Source: Primulina eburnea (taxonomy: Eukaryota > Streptophyta > Magnoliopsida > Lamiales > Gesneriaceae). Taken from it: DNA of 64,000 nucleotides. Location: positions 62,001 through 126,000 of the forward strand of contig NW_027331024.1 of the NCBI RefSeq assembly GCF_022965805.1, given 5' to 3'. Numbering within the stretch: position 1 is the first letter of the stretch; every line of letters starts with the position of its first letter. The notes beneath the pieces were generated by a model. It saw only the letters and a list, made by a program, of their open reading frames with translations, ran no database searches and was not told the DNA's origin. Shown here piece after piece: positions 48,763 through 59,909 of this stretch. Position numbers and translations under genes: made by a program.

Positions 48763-50272
48763 TGATAAATATCGTTTTTACGTGTTTTATTGCATTACTT
48801 TTGTGTGTGTTTCCATTGTGCATGTGTGCATTTCATTTACATGTTGTTTGTTTTAGAGTAAGCATATACATATGATCATGTCTCACTCGTACGTGATGAA
48901 CTTGCAGATAAAATGGTCGGAGAGCTGAAAATGGGAGAGAAATACACAAGCCACGCAAGAAGGAGAGGAATGGGGCAGAAAAGTCGGCGCTCGAGCAGTA
49001 TAATCTTACCGCTAGAGCGCGAGTATGGATTTCCGGAAGCCTTGGCAGAGGAGTTGGCGTTCGGGCGGTACAATATAACTGCTCGGGCGCAAGGTGTGAT
49101 TTTCAAAGGCTGAATTACAAAAGACTCGGCGCTCGGGCGCGAGTGCCGCACTTTACCACCTGAGCGGGACAAATTTTGGAAAAAATTCTTAAAGATGATT
49201 TCTTGCCTTCCGCGAGATGATGACCAAGGGAGGCGGCAACAAGTAACCCTATAACGTCTTTTCCATTCATTATTCAGCAGCCAAGGAGCTTGGGAAAGGA
49301 AAAAGAGGCTTGGAGTGAAGATTTGAAGATTTCCGGGTACCGTTCTTCGCAACTTCGTCATGACTCGTATTTCGAGTTTATTTTCTCTTATTTAAATATT
49401 GTTTTGCTTAGTTCTATTATAACATCGAGTAGCTAATCTACATTATTTATTGGGATTTAAGGGGATCATACCCCGAAACCAAGTTTAGTTAATTCACATA
49501 TCGACTTTTGATTTATTCTTGATTGTGCTATTGTTTTATCGCGTTGTTAAAGCGTAGCTAACTTTAATAACGATTTTAGATTTCGAGTGAGTTCGAGAGA
49601 ATAGCCCGTGATAGAAACAAGTAGCATAGTTCGTGGAGTTACAATTTACATAGAATTATGAAGTCGGATACACGTCAATAATCATAGTCTGGTAGGGCGA
49701 AAGCTAGGGAATTTCATAGAACGACATGCAATTCACATGTGATAATTAATTAAAGAGATTTAATTATTGAGTATAATTAGTTTGACATAGCTCGAGAGGG
49801 CGTGTTCAATTGGATAGGAAATTATGTCAGAAGCGTAGATCACTATCGAACGAATTAAATAAATGACGAGGGGCAGGTGAACTGAGATTCCCAACAAATT
49901 CATTTATCTAGCTGATATATTTCATCATTTAATTCTTGTATTTCATTGAGTTTTTATTTAAACATTATAGTAGTACACGTTCATCCAAATTATCGTTGCT
50001 AAAGATTTTAATAACTTAGAATAAAAATTGCGAAATACAGTCTCTAGACGAACGATACTCGTACTGTCTTACACTATGTTATTATTTGACATCGTGCACT
50101 TGCAATTATTTCGAGCTTGAACATTATTAATTTTTAATAAGGATTTTACAGTGCAAATTTTGCTCGATCAGCTTTGCACAAGTTTTAAAACTGGAGTTTA
50201 TTTATTAAAAGTTTACGAATGTGTTAAATATTCAAATTCCGTTGCATTTGTGCCCTCGTATTGACAACAACA
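48763..50272 (+). repeat. LTR of the palindromic retroelement (right end approximate)
   Basis: It starts TGATAAATATCG directly after the purine tract GTATGAGGGGGT (48751-48762). It contains paired motifs of the type GGCGCTCGAGCAG and CCGCTAGAGCGCGAG (48980-49170), seen often in long Ty3 LTRs of asterids, and a late stretch with TGACATCGTGCACTTGCAA. The right end is placed at GACAACAACA (about 50272) because MED32 3' sequence follows. No target-site duplication could be confirmed. Confidence 0.6.
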
Positions 50273-50450
50273 GAACACAACACTAACTTCGGATACACAC
50301 AATATATTAATTCTTGTACGTTTATGATCAACAACTCTTTCAAACAGGACAAACCTTTCGAAGAAGATATCAAGCCATTTATAATCAATCGCAACAGATT
50401 CAAGAATGATGAGAAAGCCTAACAGGCAGTGTAGATATAACTCGGATTAC

Positions 50451-50888
50451 CTATTGAGTAGCATCTTCGGTAAATCTAGCATCGAAGGGAGCAGCCGCAT
50501 TGTGATGTGATGAACCACCTCCAGTTCCCGATCCCTGTTGCAGTTCAATCACCAACCATCGAACAGCTTTACTCATTTGTTCCAACCGTACAGCACTTAT
50601 GGGTGGAAGACCACTTTGAACGGTCTGTCCTGGTTTACTAGCAACAAATCCAGTGGCCTCATCAACAAGGCACTCGGACCCTATTCTTTGCTTCACGGAT
50701 TCTACAAATTCTTCTGCTTGATCACAATAAACTCTGAACATTTCCCACCGCTGCTTAAAGTTTTCGAGCGCAGCATCCGTGGCTGGAGTTTTTTGGCCAC
50801 CAGAACTTTCTTTTGCCTCCAAAGCAGCCGCAGCTGCAGCAATAAACTCCTGATATGCACTACTCAGAGAATCTACAATGCTGTCCAT
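50451..50888 (-). CDS. MED32: Mediator complex subunit 32 (MED32)
   Basis: Plant Mediator tail-module subunit that links transcription factors to RNA polymerase II in the nucleus (family knowledge). The coding region is a single exon of 145 codons. The ATG at 50888 (MDSIVDSLSSAYQEFIAAAA) matches the family start. An upstream in-frame ATG exists but precedes a likely splice acceptor (exon begins at 50911) and is probably in an intron. Diagnostic phrases are SSGGQKTPATDAALENFKQR, QAEEFVESVKQRIGSECLVD and LPPISAVRLEQMSKAVRWLV, covering nearly the entire known protein. A 5' UTR exon is likely at about 51481-51600 (donor CAG/GTAAAATA), giving a 5' UTR intron of about 570 bp. It appears intact. Confidence 0.95.
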   Translation of the reverse strand: MDSIVDSLSSAYQEFIAAAAAALEAKESSGGQKTPATDAALENFKQRWEMFRVYCDQAEEFVESVKQRIGSECLVDEATGFVASKPGQTVQSGLPPISAVRLEQMSKAVRWLVIELQQGSGTGGGSSHHNAAAPFDARFTEDATQ

Positions 50889-51600
50889 GTAAATTATGCA
50901 GAGCCTAAGTCCTGGAAAGTGATACTGTATAAGCAACTCCATGTCCACTTCATGAACAACACCAACAAAGGGAAATAAAGTTCCAAACAAAACACAAAAT
51001 GGTCCAAATTGCAGAACATATTCCTATATGGAACCTGTTTAAGTAAAACCAAGCATCATATTTCCAAAATATAGACCATAGGTACCTGATTTTTAACAAG
51101 AAAAGCCCAAGTTGCTAAGCAGTCAACATATGATATATCCGAAGACTTGAGAAAAATCATGTTCTTAAATCAAAATTGTGCAGAAAATTTCAGTAACTAA
51201 TCGCTCAAATTTCACTCGTCTCCAAATAAATTACAACCCAGAATGCCAAAATCAGCATTTTTCAGTAAATTAAACAGATGAAAAACAATGAACACGGCTT
51301 TTGAACAGTTAACACCAGATGGCATATAGCATGAAACCTTCAAACAACAAACTATAGCAGAATCCAACTACTTAGAATAAACCAGTAGCAAATTAGGGCA
51401 TCGAATTGGGGAAAATGGGCCTCAACAAAAATACTCGAGCTAAACAACGACTATAGAAAATCGTCTTTGAAGTATTTTACCTGCTCCTGGGAACGAAGAA
51501 GATTGAATATACACAGCTGGTTGACCAGTAGAGAAATAGCTGGAGCTCAAGTCTTTGGCAGGACGAGAGAGAGAACAGGGAGGATAACCTTTTTTTTGGG
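50889..51600 (-). promoter_or_regulatory. MED32 5' UTR, its intron and proximal promoter
   Basis: The acceptor CTTTCCAG/G at 50911 and donor CAG/GTAAAATA at 51480/51481 define an intron in the 5' leader. The exon upstream of it contains GA-rich sequence on the minus strand. Where transcription begins is unknown. Confidence 0.6.
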
Positions 51601-52280
51601 GGTGAGTTTATGCTCCTCCAGGCGTTATACACCTCATCTCCTTTGTTTGACCCTGTCTCATTATATTATTTTTTTAAAATTTCTTTCTCTTGTTTTTTTT
51701 ATTGCTTTAACCATAGTTCTTCTTTTATGTTTTCAATGTCCAACCATAATTAAGTAAAGACAAGAGAAAATAAACGTGATTCTAGTTCTTTCTTATTTTC
51801 TAATTTTTTATTTTGAAATTATTTCTTATTTTACTATTTATTTATTATTTGACTTTTTTCCTACGTATAAAATTGAAAAACTCAATTTTGAGTGATTCAA
51901 TTAGAAGTTTAAGACTTTACATGATAAAATTTAAATATTATAAAAAATTTATATTTACTAAAATTAAATTTGAACTCCTTATAATGCACAAAAAACTGCT
52001 TAATGTTATTAAAAAAAACAATATAAATGATACTAAAATTCAAACATGATATAATCATCATAAAAACAATATATATTTTCCAACCAATAGATGAGTAGCA
52101 TTATATTTTCATTGCAATATTTGAGCAAAAACATATTTAAGCAATGTCATTCAAAATCTTCAAAAGATGTCCAGAACTTTGAGGTCTTCAATTATCCTGT
52201 AAAAAAATACACCCAATTTATAATAGTTAAAGACTTTATGTTTTATATAATAGTAGTATCCATATACATTTAAAACAAGG
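51601..52280. other. AT-rich intergenic stretch
   Basis: Long A/T runs without credible coding potential. Small ORFs here are lysine/isoleucine-rich, as expected by chance. It lies between MED32 and the broken FRS gene, whose last exon or 3' UTR may reach to about 52200. Confidence 0.5.
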
Positions 52281-54405
52281 TACAAACCTGTAGAATGTTA
52301 TGACATAAATATTGCATCAGATTTGGAGTCAATCCACTTAAGTTGTTATGTAATCCATGTTCATGCTCCTTTGTAAGTATTATGTGAGTAATATCAATGT
52401 ATTTGATTATATAATCAAACAACATATATATTTTTCACTTACCATATGGATTACCGAATTTAATGTTGTACAAGATAATAGAAATGGCAAATGAAGAGGA
52501 GGCATTTCTTGAGCTCCATTTTGAGAAGAATACGATGGATGAGTGTTTGTTCCTCCAAGTGAAGGTCCATCTCTTGCATGATGAATCTTTTCAACTCTAC
52601 CCATCATATTTTTAGTTGTTCTTTCTATATATAAAGAAAAAGTATCATTTAAAATATTTACACAATAACAAAATCAAGTAAACAACAATATAACTAAAAT
52701 GTTAAATTTGGATATAAATATTACCTTTCTTTTCTTCCCTTTGGAAACCCAATGGCTTCGCATACTCGAGTTATTTATTCCCTTTGATCTAACAAAAGCA
52801 GGATCACGGACGACTGTTTGATTTCTTTGACGATCATCTTCACCAACATTTTCATTATTTACTTTCAAGTTCTCAAGCATGGCATTCAACTCTGTCGAAA
52901 GACTTTGAAGCCCTCTTCTAATCAATTTTTTCGCATCAACATGAACCGTACTTTTTGTGATAAGATCGTAACAAAGTCTCATCAACATCCGACTCATGCT
53001 CGCTTTCCATACCAAAATTTTCACCACATTGTACTCTATTTCGAATTGTTTTCATCCATCGCATCTTTATGTATTTCTCCGGTATCTCATGCACATTCAT
53101 AAATTTTAGAACAATCAAAATATGTCTACACAACACTCCAACAGTCTCAAAAAATGACAAGTGCATTTGATTTCATTAGTTTCAACATCTAGTGTGACGT
53201 TTCGAACCCTAGTTGATTGTCCAAGTGATCTTATAGCAAACTCAAGTGGATTGCCCATGAAAGAAGGCAAACTATCAAACTCAATGTCTAAAGAATTCAC
53301 CAATTCTTGTTCAAATATCTTGTAGACTTCAAGTGTGTAAACAAATGCGGCATGTCGTAGCAATGGCTGATTTTTCACCAAAATTGCAAGAAATTTATGT
53401 CGACACTTGTAGTCTTCTTCACTCTCTTTTATCCGCCACCGTTTTTGAATTTCTTGGAATCTCTTTACAAATTCAAAAAGAGTAAAAGTTTTCTTTCCAC
53501 CATCTTTCAAAATCGAGTTTGTGCATTCACTTCTAGAGGTAGCCTTAAGTCCAGCACAAAATCTATCATTACTGAATGATGTTGACCATTTACGTCGTAT
53601 TTTGTACATTCCCCATAGCCACGAATGGTTTTCAAGAACAAAATCATGAATCATTTTTGTCCACACTCCCTCACATTCTTCTTCAGAATCACAAGATTGC
53701 ATACACTTCATAAACATACCCTTAAATGCTTGATTGGTATTCAAATGACCCAGATGCGAAGGAGCATTTTTTGAAATGTGCCATTGGCAAAGACGATGTT
53801 GTGACGAAGGAAACACCAATTCAATAGCATTCATCATAGCTTGACACTGATCCGTAAAAATTGTTTCTGGTTGTTTTCCTCCCATAGATTCAATAAATGA
53901 TTTAAACAACCACTGAAATGAAGTCTCTGTTTCATCAGACATGTAAGCTAACCCAAACATCACATTATCCATATGATGGTTTATGCCAACAAAATGAGCA
54001 CATATTAAATTATACTTGTTAGTCCGATAAGTTGTATCAAAAGAAAGCACATCACCAAAGTATTCATAATCAATCCTAGCTCGACTATCTCTGAAGAAAA
54101 AATTAGACAGACGAACATTTTCATCCATTTGGACATCCCAATAAAATAAATCTTCATCATTTGACATGAATTAAGTTTCTCCGTAGGTCAAGATTAACTG
54201 TTTTCTTTCTTTTTAGTTTTAAAATATTGTATCAATTCGAAAGCATCACCATTTTCAACCCTTGAGTGTCCCTTCGTCACATAATTCAGATAATAGTAGG
54301 CATCTTTTCGAATGAAACCTAAATTCTCCACCCCGTGTGACTCTTTTTCCATATACGACAAAGCACTAGAAGGTTTTATCCCGGCCTCTGTGTTGCGACT
54401 CTGAT
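52281..54405 (-). pseudogene. FAR1-related sequence (FRS) gene, broken
   Basis: FRS proteins are MULE-transposase-derived transcription factors. Read on the minus strand: NTEAGIKPSSALSYMEKES at about 54400-54345, a stop and short gap near 54190, then a long MULE domain at 54167-53115 (SFDTTYRTNKYNLICAHFVG, the acidic residue in TIFTDQCQAMMNAIE, CQWH), then the SWIM zinc motif. The SWIM frame is broken in a run of T at about 53150, where one base appears missing. Downstream are LIRRGLQSLSTELNAMLENL at about 52900, VRDPAFVRSKG, and two possible small exons near 52440-52620 and 52295-52375. The 5' part, including the FAR1 DNA-binding domain, is cut off by the LTR at 54406. It may have been a host gene or an older MULE. 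Confidence 0.75.
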
Positions 54406-54805
54406 TGTTGCACTCCCAAGAGCAGGTTGTCCACAAGTAGTATAATTCGGTGAGTCCGATATCGTATCCACAGGGAAGCTAAGGTAATTACAAGTCCACT
54501 ACAATGTCTTTCTGTTTTGTTTTGTTTTTGTTTCTTTTTAATTTTAATTGTTTGAATCTTTAATGGGTAAATTTTAATTGTTCGAATTTTAATTTAAGTA
54601 GTTGAGATTAAAGGATCCACTCTTGGTATTTTAATAAAGTTAACATTTAACGAACAATATTGAAATTCACTTAATAAAATGGTTCCAATATATTAAATAA
54701 TCATATTTATATTATATTATATATTATTATCTTATAAGTATATAATATATACCAAAACTTATAAATATTTTCAAGTAGATATATATATATATATATATAT
54801 ATATA

Positions 54806-55128
54806 GGGAATTGATACCCTGGGCGCCCTTTGGTGAGCGCCCAGTGGGCGACAGCTGTGCAGTTTATTTTTTTTTAAAAATTTGACGTTTCGCGACGGTT
54901 TTACAAATACGTCGCAAATGGCGACGGATTTTAACAAACCGTCGCGAAGCCCACATGTGCAGTTTATTTTTTTTAAAAATTTGACGTTTTGCGACGGTTT
55001 AAAAATCCGTCGCAAATGGCGACGGATTTTAACAAACCGTCGCAACACGTCAAATTTTTTTAATAAAAAGAAAAGAGGGGACAGAGGGGCGTTCCCAAAT
55101 TTCGTGTCCCACCTTCGCCCAACAGCCC
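54806..55128. repeat. Left terminal inverted repeat of the MULE
   Basis: About 323 bp. It contains internal inverted copies of GCGACGG/CCGTCGC separated by AAATG-type spacers, so each repeat can itself form hairpins. A short segment near the outer end differs from the right copy (an inverted GCGACAGCT piece). Confidence 0.9.
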
Positions 55129-55703
55129 ACAAATGCATTAGACAGGTGGAAATTAGAAATAATTTACTACGCGACACAAACATGATGTTTTACGTCGACC
55201 ACAGCGGGTTTTTATACATGTTCCATAAGTCATATGAAAGAGAACGATACAACAATATGGCAGCAGGAAAATTAAAACACCAAGATTTCTTGACAGAGAA
55301 TGGTTATCATATTGAATTTGAAAATTCTACAATGCTAATTCTTGAATTAAGCAGAGGATCCTTCTCATGGTGACAGAAACCTCAAAGCTCGATGTTTCAT
55401 CCACGACAGAGGTTTGATAAAGCACTATAAAATGGTTACCCCATCGCACATATTCAACTTGATAAAATAATAACCTTTATCAAATCCAGTTGTTAGAACC
55501 TGTAAAATTCAAAACAGTTATGAATAAAAAAAATATTGATGATTAACAACATATATTTAGAGATTTAAATTACCATCTATCGATCCAAAATCTTCGTCAT
55601 CTGAGCTTTCTTCTTCGTTTTTATTATTAATAGTTGACCTGAAGAACGTTGAGTATGCCACCATATATTAATTTTGATGATTAACCAAATATATACAAAA
55701 ATA
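55129..55703. other. MULE interior, 3' side of the transposase
   Basis: No recognisable gene. It probably holds the 3' UTR and terminator of the minus-strand transposase. A plus-strand ORF that starts in the terminal repeat and crosses here does not resemble any protein I know. Confidence 0.5.
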
Positions 55704-57896
55704 CTAAAAATTTACATTGTTGATAAACACATACCCGTCTTGCAAATTTGGACAGTTACGCTTGTCATGCTGCACACCTCGGCGTCCACACCCACGACAT
55801 TTTCTTCCCTGTGTGGTTGCCTTCTCCTTTGATGACTTTAATCTCTTCCCACATCCCTTTGTTCTAATTTTTTGAGGATCAACGATATCAACAGCCCTAT
55901 CTGTGGCTCTTCTACATTGACTTCCACCGCTTACTGTTGTAGTCATATTCAAATCTTTCATTTTGTTGCCAATATAATCAAACTGTGCATTCAAGAAATT
56001 TGTTCCCTCAACAGTCAATGATGCAATATCAACTAATGCAGAAGCTTTATAGGATAACCTCAAATGTCTTGACATCAAACATCTTTCTGGAGCTTCAACC
56101 ACATTTGGCTCATCTGTAGGAAAAAATTCTACATTCTTTGCTGCTTGCGTCCAACGTTTCAGTATATATTTATCAGGCAAATGAAAGACTTGGTTTATAC
56201 GAAAAAATGCTAACATATGCCTGCATGGAATGCCCTCAAACTGAAATTTCATACAACTGCACAATATATCATCCCCTTGTATGACATGTGTAAGCACTCT
56301 TGGTTTCGAAGAAGAAGAAGCTTGAAAATTCATTACCTTGTAAATCCCAAACTCATTTCCCACAGATTCTGTTTGCACGTAATAACCATGACTCTGACTC
56401 ATTTCTTCTAGAAACTCCAACCATTTCTTTTTCGTGTAAACCGTCACCATCTGAGATTCCATTGGCCATTTGGACTGTAGCTTGGGACGCTCATTCATAT
56501 CGACATGATCTGCAACTAACTCATTGTGTCTTTGGTGCCGGAGTGCCTTATTGAAACGAATGATAAAATCCATCAATGAGTTCTTGCTAGATATATATCT
56601 CTTGAAAAAAGCATGTGAACTTTCGGACCGCTGACTACTTGACATACCCGCAGAAAATACATGATTAAAATATGCTGGCACCCATTTATGTCGCAAATCA
56701 AACATCAACGACAGCCAATCATGTTGTTCCAAGTTAGCATTAGACATAGCAGCTTCCCAGGAACTCTCAAATTCCTCATCTGTGGAGGAATGTAGAATGG
56801 CATTCCTTATGCTTTCGTAGTGATCACGGAAAGTCATTGGGTTTAATTTCTCAGAGAATTTGTTCAGTATATGCCACAAACAATATCGATGTGTTGTTCG
56901 AGGAAAAACTTGTGATATGGCTTTCGTCAGAGCCGGATCTTGGTCAGTGATAATCAAGTTTGGGGCACCTTGACACATGGCTTCTAGGAATTTATTAAGC
57001 AACCAAACAAAAGAATCTGTTTTTTCGTCACTCAACAATCCACAACCAAAAAGAATGGTCTGATGATGATGATTAACTCCTACAAATGGTGCGAAAATCA
57101 TCCCATATTTGTTGGTGTTGTATGTAGTATCAAACACAACCACGTCACCAAAAGCAGTGTATGCCCTTCTTGACACATGATCAGTCCAAAAACACCTGGT
57201 AAATCTGTTGTCCGAGTCAGTCTCATAATCAAAAAAGAACAATGAATTCTTCTCTTTCTCAGATTCGAAGAAATCGACCAATGTTTCTGCATCAATACCC
57301 TTATGCTCATCCCTAACACTTTGCTCGTAGTTTCTGATATCTCTTTCTATGAAACCTACATGTTCAGGCCCACCAGACTCTATCTCAAATAATCTCATTT
57401 GTTGACAAGTTGGCACATTGGCTTCTGCAAATTGTTGACTCAACATTTTTTTTGATGCAGAAATACCGCGATGCGAGCGTAACAAATGCACCTTCGACGG
57501 AGTCGATAATGAATGATTATGACTTTCAACGAAAGTACTGACAACCCAACCCAGACCTGTTTGTTCCTTGACAACTGAAATCTTGGACAAACATCCGGTT
57601 CTAGTCTCACCACGGGCTCTTTCTTTTCTTGGTTGATCTTTTTTTGTCTGTTTGCTCCATCGAATATCATCTGTATGCCCTTCTTTAAAGCATACAAATT
57701 TCTTCCATACAATTTCGTTTGTTTTCTTACTTTTCTTGCTATTACTCATTCTCGCGCTAAAACCGGATTCTCGGGCATATTGGTTGTAGAATGAGAATGC
57801 ATCCTCTAACGAATCAAATCTCATACCAATCTGGGGTTTCTGATCATCACCGACTTGGGGGATGTACGATTGTTCATCTCCACTATATTGATCCAT
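55704..57896 (-). CDS. FAR1-family MULE transposase
   Basis: An intact 730-residue protein within MULE terminal repeats. Residues about 24-132 form the FAR1 DNA-binding domain (WRKY-GCM1-like zinc finger; starts GMRFDSLEDAFSFYNQYARE, ends with the ESHNHSL zinc ligands). Residues about 245-345 form the MULE transposase core, with candidate catalytic acids D256 (VVFDTTYN), D318 or D320 (ITDQD) and E425 (QRSES), plus CLWH at 339-342. The SWIM zinc finger has ligands C546, C548, C558 and H560. A C-terminal CCHC-like knuckle (CRGCGRRGVQHDKRNCP) lies at about 704-720. This layout is shared by transposases of the Jittery/FAR1 MULE group and by domesticated FHY3/FAR1. The surrounding terminal repeats identify it as a transposon gene, not a light-signalling factor. 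It should bind the terminal repeats and cut them. Confidence 0.9.
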   Translation of the reverse strand: MDQYSGDEQSYIPQVGDDQKPQIGMRFDSLEDAFSFYNQYARESGFSARMSNSKKSKKTNEIVWKKFVCFKEGHTDDIRWSKQTKKDQPRKERARGETRTGCLSKISVVKEQTGLGWVVSTFVESHNHSLSTPSKVHLLRSHRGISASKKMLSQQFAEANVPTCQQMRLFEIESGGPEHVGFIERDIRNYEQSVRDEHKGIDAETLVDFFESEKEKNSLFFFDYETDSDNRFTRCFWTDHVSRRAYTAFGDVVVFDTTYNTNKYGMIFAPFVGVNHHHQTILFGCGLLSDEKTDSFVWLLNKFLEAMCQGAPNLIITDQDPALTKAISQVFPRTTHRYCLWHILNKFSEKLNPMTFRDHYESIRNAILHSSTDEEFESSWEAAMSNANLEQHDWLSLMFDLRHKWVPAYFNHVFSAGMSSSQRSESSHAFFKRYISSKNSLMDFIIRFNKALRHQRHNELVADHVDMNERPKLQSKWPMESQMVTVYTKKKWLEFLEEMSQSHGYYVQTESVGNEFGIYKVMNFQASSSSKPRVLTHVIQGDDILCSCMKFQFEGIPCRHMLAFFRINQVFHLPDKYILKRWTQAAKNVEFFPTDEPNVVEAPERCLMSRHLRLSYKASALVDIASLTVEGTNFLNAQFDYIGNKMKDLNMTTTVSGGSQCRRATDRAVDIVDPQKIRTKGCGKRLKSSKEKATTQGRKCRGCGRRGVQHDKRNCPNLQDGYVFINNVNF

Positions 57897-58356
57897 TTCA
57901 TCTACAGTGGCGCTAGGCAGACGTGGGGTGGTGCTCGAAAATCTTTGCGGGCGGTAAGGTGCTGGCGAGGATTGTCTGGGGATTAACCGAGCACGATTAG
58001 CGACGGTAACAATATAATCATATGAGAAACAACATCAAGTATAAAATATATTTTAACAAAACATACTAGAAATGAATAAATTTATAAATACTCCGTATAC
58101 ATAAATAGCTAGATCATCAACACCATTTCCTAGTGCAATTAATTAAATATGCAGACTTACACTTCACAAACATTAAAGAACATGTATGCCAATACACCGG
58201 AAACCTTCAAAATCATAAATTGGAAATTTCTTCGGAATATGAAATTTAGAACTACATCGATTTACCTTCTGATGTCGTCGGAATATTTCCCCGCACGAGA
58301 GCTCCAGAAGTTCGCTCAATCTTCTTAACGTAAAGATTTGAGCGTAGGTGGGAGAA
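57897..58356. promoter_or_regulatory. MULE interior, 5' side of the transposase
   Basis: 460 bp between the transposase start and the right terminal repeat. It should hold the transposase promoter and leader. A GC-richer patch lies at 57905-58010. No ORF is recognisable. Confidence 0.5.
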
Positions 58357-58681
58357 GGGCTGTTGGGCGAAGGTGGGACACGAAATTTGGGAACGCCCCT
58401 CTGTCCCCTCTTTTCTTTTTATTAAAAAAATTTGACGTTTTGCGACGGTTTGTTAAAATCTGTCGCCATTTGCGACGGATTTTTAAACCGTCGCAAAACG
58501 TCAAATTTTTAAAAAAAATAAACTGCACATGTGGGCTTCGCGACGGTTTGTTAAAATCCGTCGCCATTTGCGACGTATTTGTAAAACCGTCGCGAAACGT
58601 CAAATTTTTTAAAAAAAAATAAACTGCACATGTGGGCGACAGCTACTGGGCGCTCACCAAAGGGCGCCCAGGGTATCAATT

Positions 58682-58684
<3 letters not shown>
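58357..58684. repeat. Right terminal inverted repeat of the MULE
   Basis: About 328 bp, the inverse of the left repeat, with the same GCGACGG/CCGTCGC hairpins. A long TA run follows at 58685-58743. Confidence 0.9.
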
Positions 58685-58749
<65 letters not shown>

Positions 58750-59909
58750 AAACACTAAATCAAGGTTAAATAGTTGGTAAAACCAAACTAACATTTAAAT
58801 GGTACCAAGAAATTAATATTATGATATATTTATATATAGTAAATCAAGGTTCCCACTTTAAATGGTTGGTAAAACCAAACGAATATTTAAATGGTTCCAA
58901 GAATTTAATTTTATAATATATTCATATATAATAAATCAAGGCATCCACTTTAAATGGTTGGTAATACCAAACTAACATTTAAATGGTTCCAAGAATTTAG
59001 TGTGACATATAGCAACAATAAATCAAAACTTCCATTTATAAGTAGGGTATAAAAATGCTTAAAGAAATAAATATAACATAAACAATAAATAATGATTAAA
59101 TAATATAAAACATAGATTCTTACCTTTTATTAACCTTATTATCATGCTAAGAGTTTCACCTTATCATCTCAACTTTAGGAAGTTAGCTATTCATTATTCA
59201 AAGTGTAAAATTTTGAATATGAAATTATCATGCTAATTATATTTAAATGAAGAATTAAAGGAAAAATATAGAGAGAAATATTATGAACTCAAAGGTTTGT
59301 TCATAGAATGAGGGATATCTCAATATATTACAATGCACCCCTATTTATAGCCAAATTTGGGGAGACAACCACAAATAAAATATTATTTTTTTACACAAAA
59401 GTCTTCATTGGTGTTCCAAGATATTATATTATATTACACATCACTTTTGAAAATCTTCTTCTCCGAATTTGCTTCTTCACATAAAAAGAAACATGTGGAT
59501 AATTGAGTTGTTTAGTTGTGGTATTTTTTTCAAACCATTTGACCAAGTAATTTGAGAGATATGGTCAAAATATTAGAGCATGGTAAAACTGCCACTCATT
59601 TGGTAACTTTATTTATTGCTCAATTTGATCTCACTTGTGAGAAGATTTTTATCTCATTCTTGCCATCAATATTGTAGATATTAACATCAACTTTCTACAG
59701 GTCCAAGAATCATCTTAATCCCATTTGAAACTCCAAGTTTATTCTTGTTTTATCGAACCTGTAAAAAATAGTAAAAACTTGTAATTACACAACAACTTAT
59801 ATTTTATACAATTTATTATAAAACATATAATATTTAAACATTTAATAAAACAAAACTATATATTTATATTATAAAATATTTAATTAATGTACAATTTTTA
59901 TGTTTATCA

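Larger units (their letters stand above)
43306..48766. repeat. Large imperfect palindrome of two gag-like retroelement copies
   Basis: The left arm 43306-45804 and right arm 45914-48766 are inverted copies of each other, for example ATCAACCCCCTCATACTGAC at 43306 against its complement ending at 48766. The loop is about 109 bp (45805-45913). Each arm, read outward from the centre, has a gag-like gene, then two GTATGAGGGGG-type purine tracts. The right arm is longer because of an insertion at about 47932-48563 that contains plastid DNA and a gap. The right arm continues into an LTR; the left arm stops at the purine tract. By eye identity is over 90%. Confidence 0.88.
54806..58684 (-). mobile_element. 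Autonomous-type MULE with long terminal inverted repeats
   Basis: Inverted repeats at 54806-55128 and 58357-58684 begin GGGAATTGATACCCTGGGCG and match over about 325 bp. They enclose one intact FAR1-family transposase. The element sits inside a TA dinucleotide run, so the 9 bp duplication expected for MULEs cannot be resolved. Near-perfect repeats and an open transposase suggest recent activity. Confidence 0.92.
54406..59909 (-). repeat. 3' LTR of the Athila/Tat-type element (split by a MULE)
   Basis: LTR sequence lies at 54406-54805 and 58685-59909, about 1.6 kb in all. The start, TGATAAAC after the polypurine tract, is clear. The end at 54406 (TGTTGCACTC read on plus) is a best guess from LTR style. 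The interior has several repeats of AACATTTAAATGGT-like sequence (58770-59000). Confidence 0.7.

Noticed and set aside
54882..55373. 163-codon plus-strand ORF at the left MULE end
   Set aside because: It is made mostly of translated terminal inverted repeat. The mirror ORF appears in the right repeat, and no domain is recognisable.
55704..57896. Annotation as a host FHY3/FAR1 light-signalling factor
   Set aside because: Terminal inverted repeats of about 325 bp enclose the gene exactly, so it is read as the transposase of a MULE.
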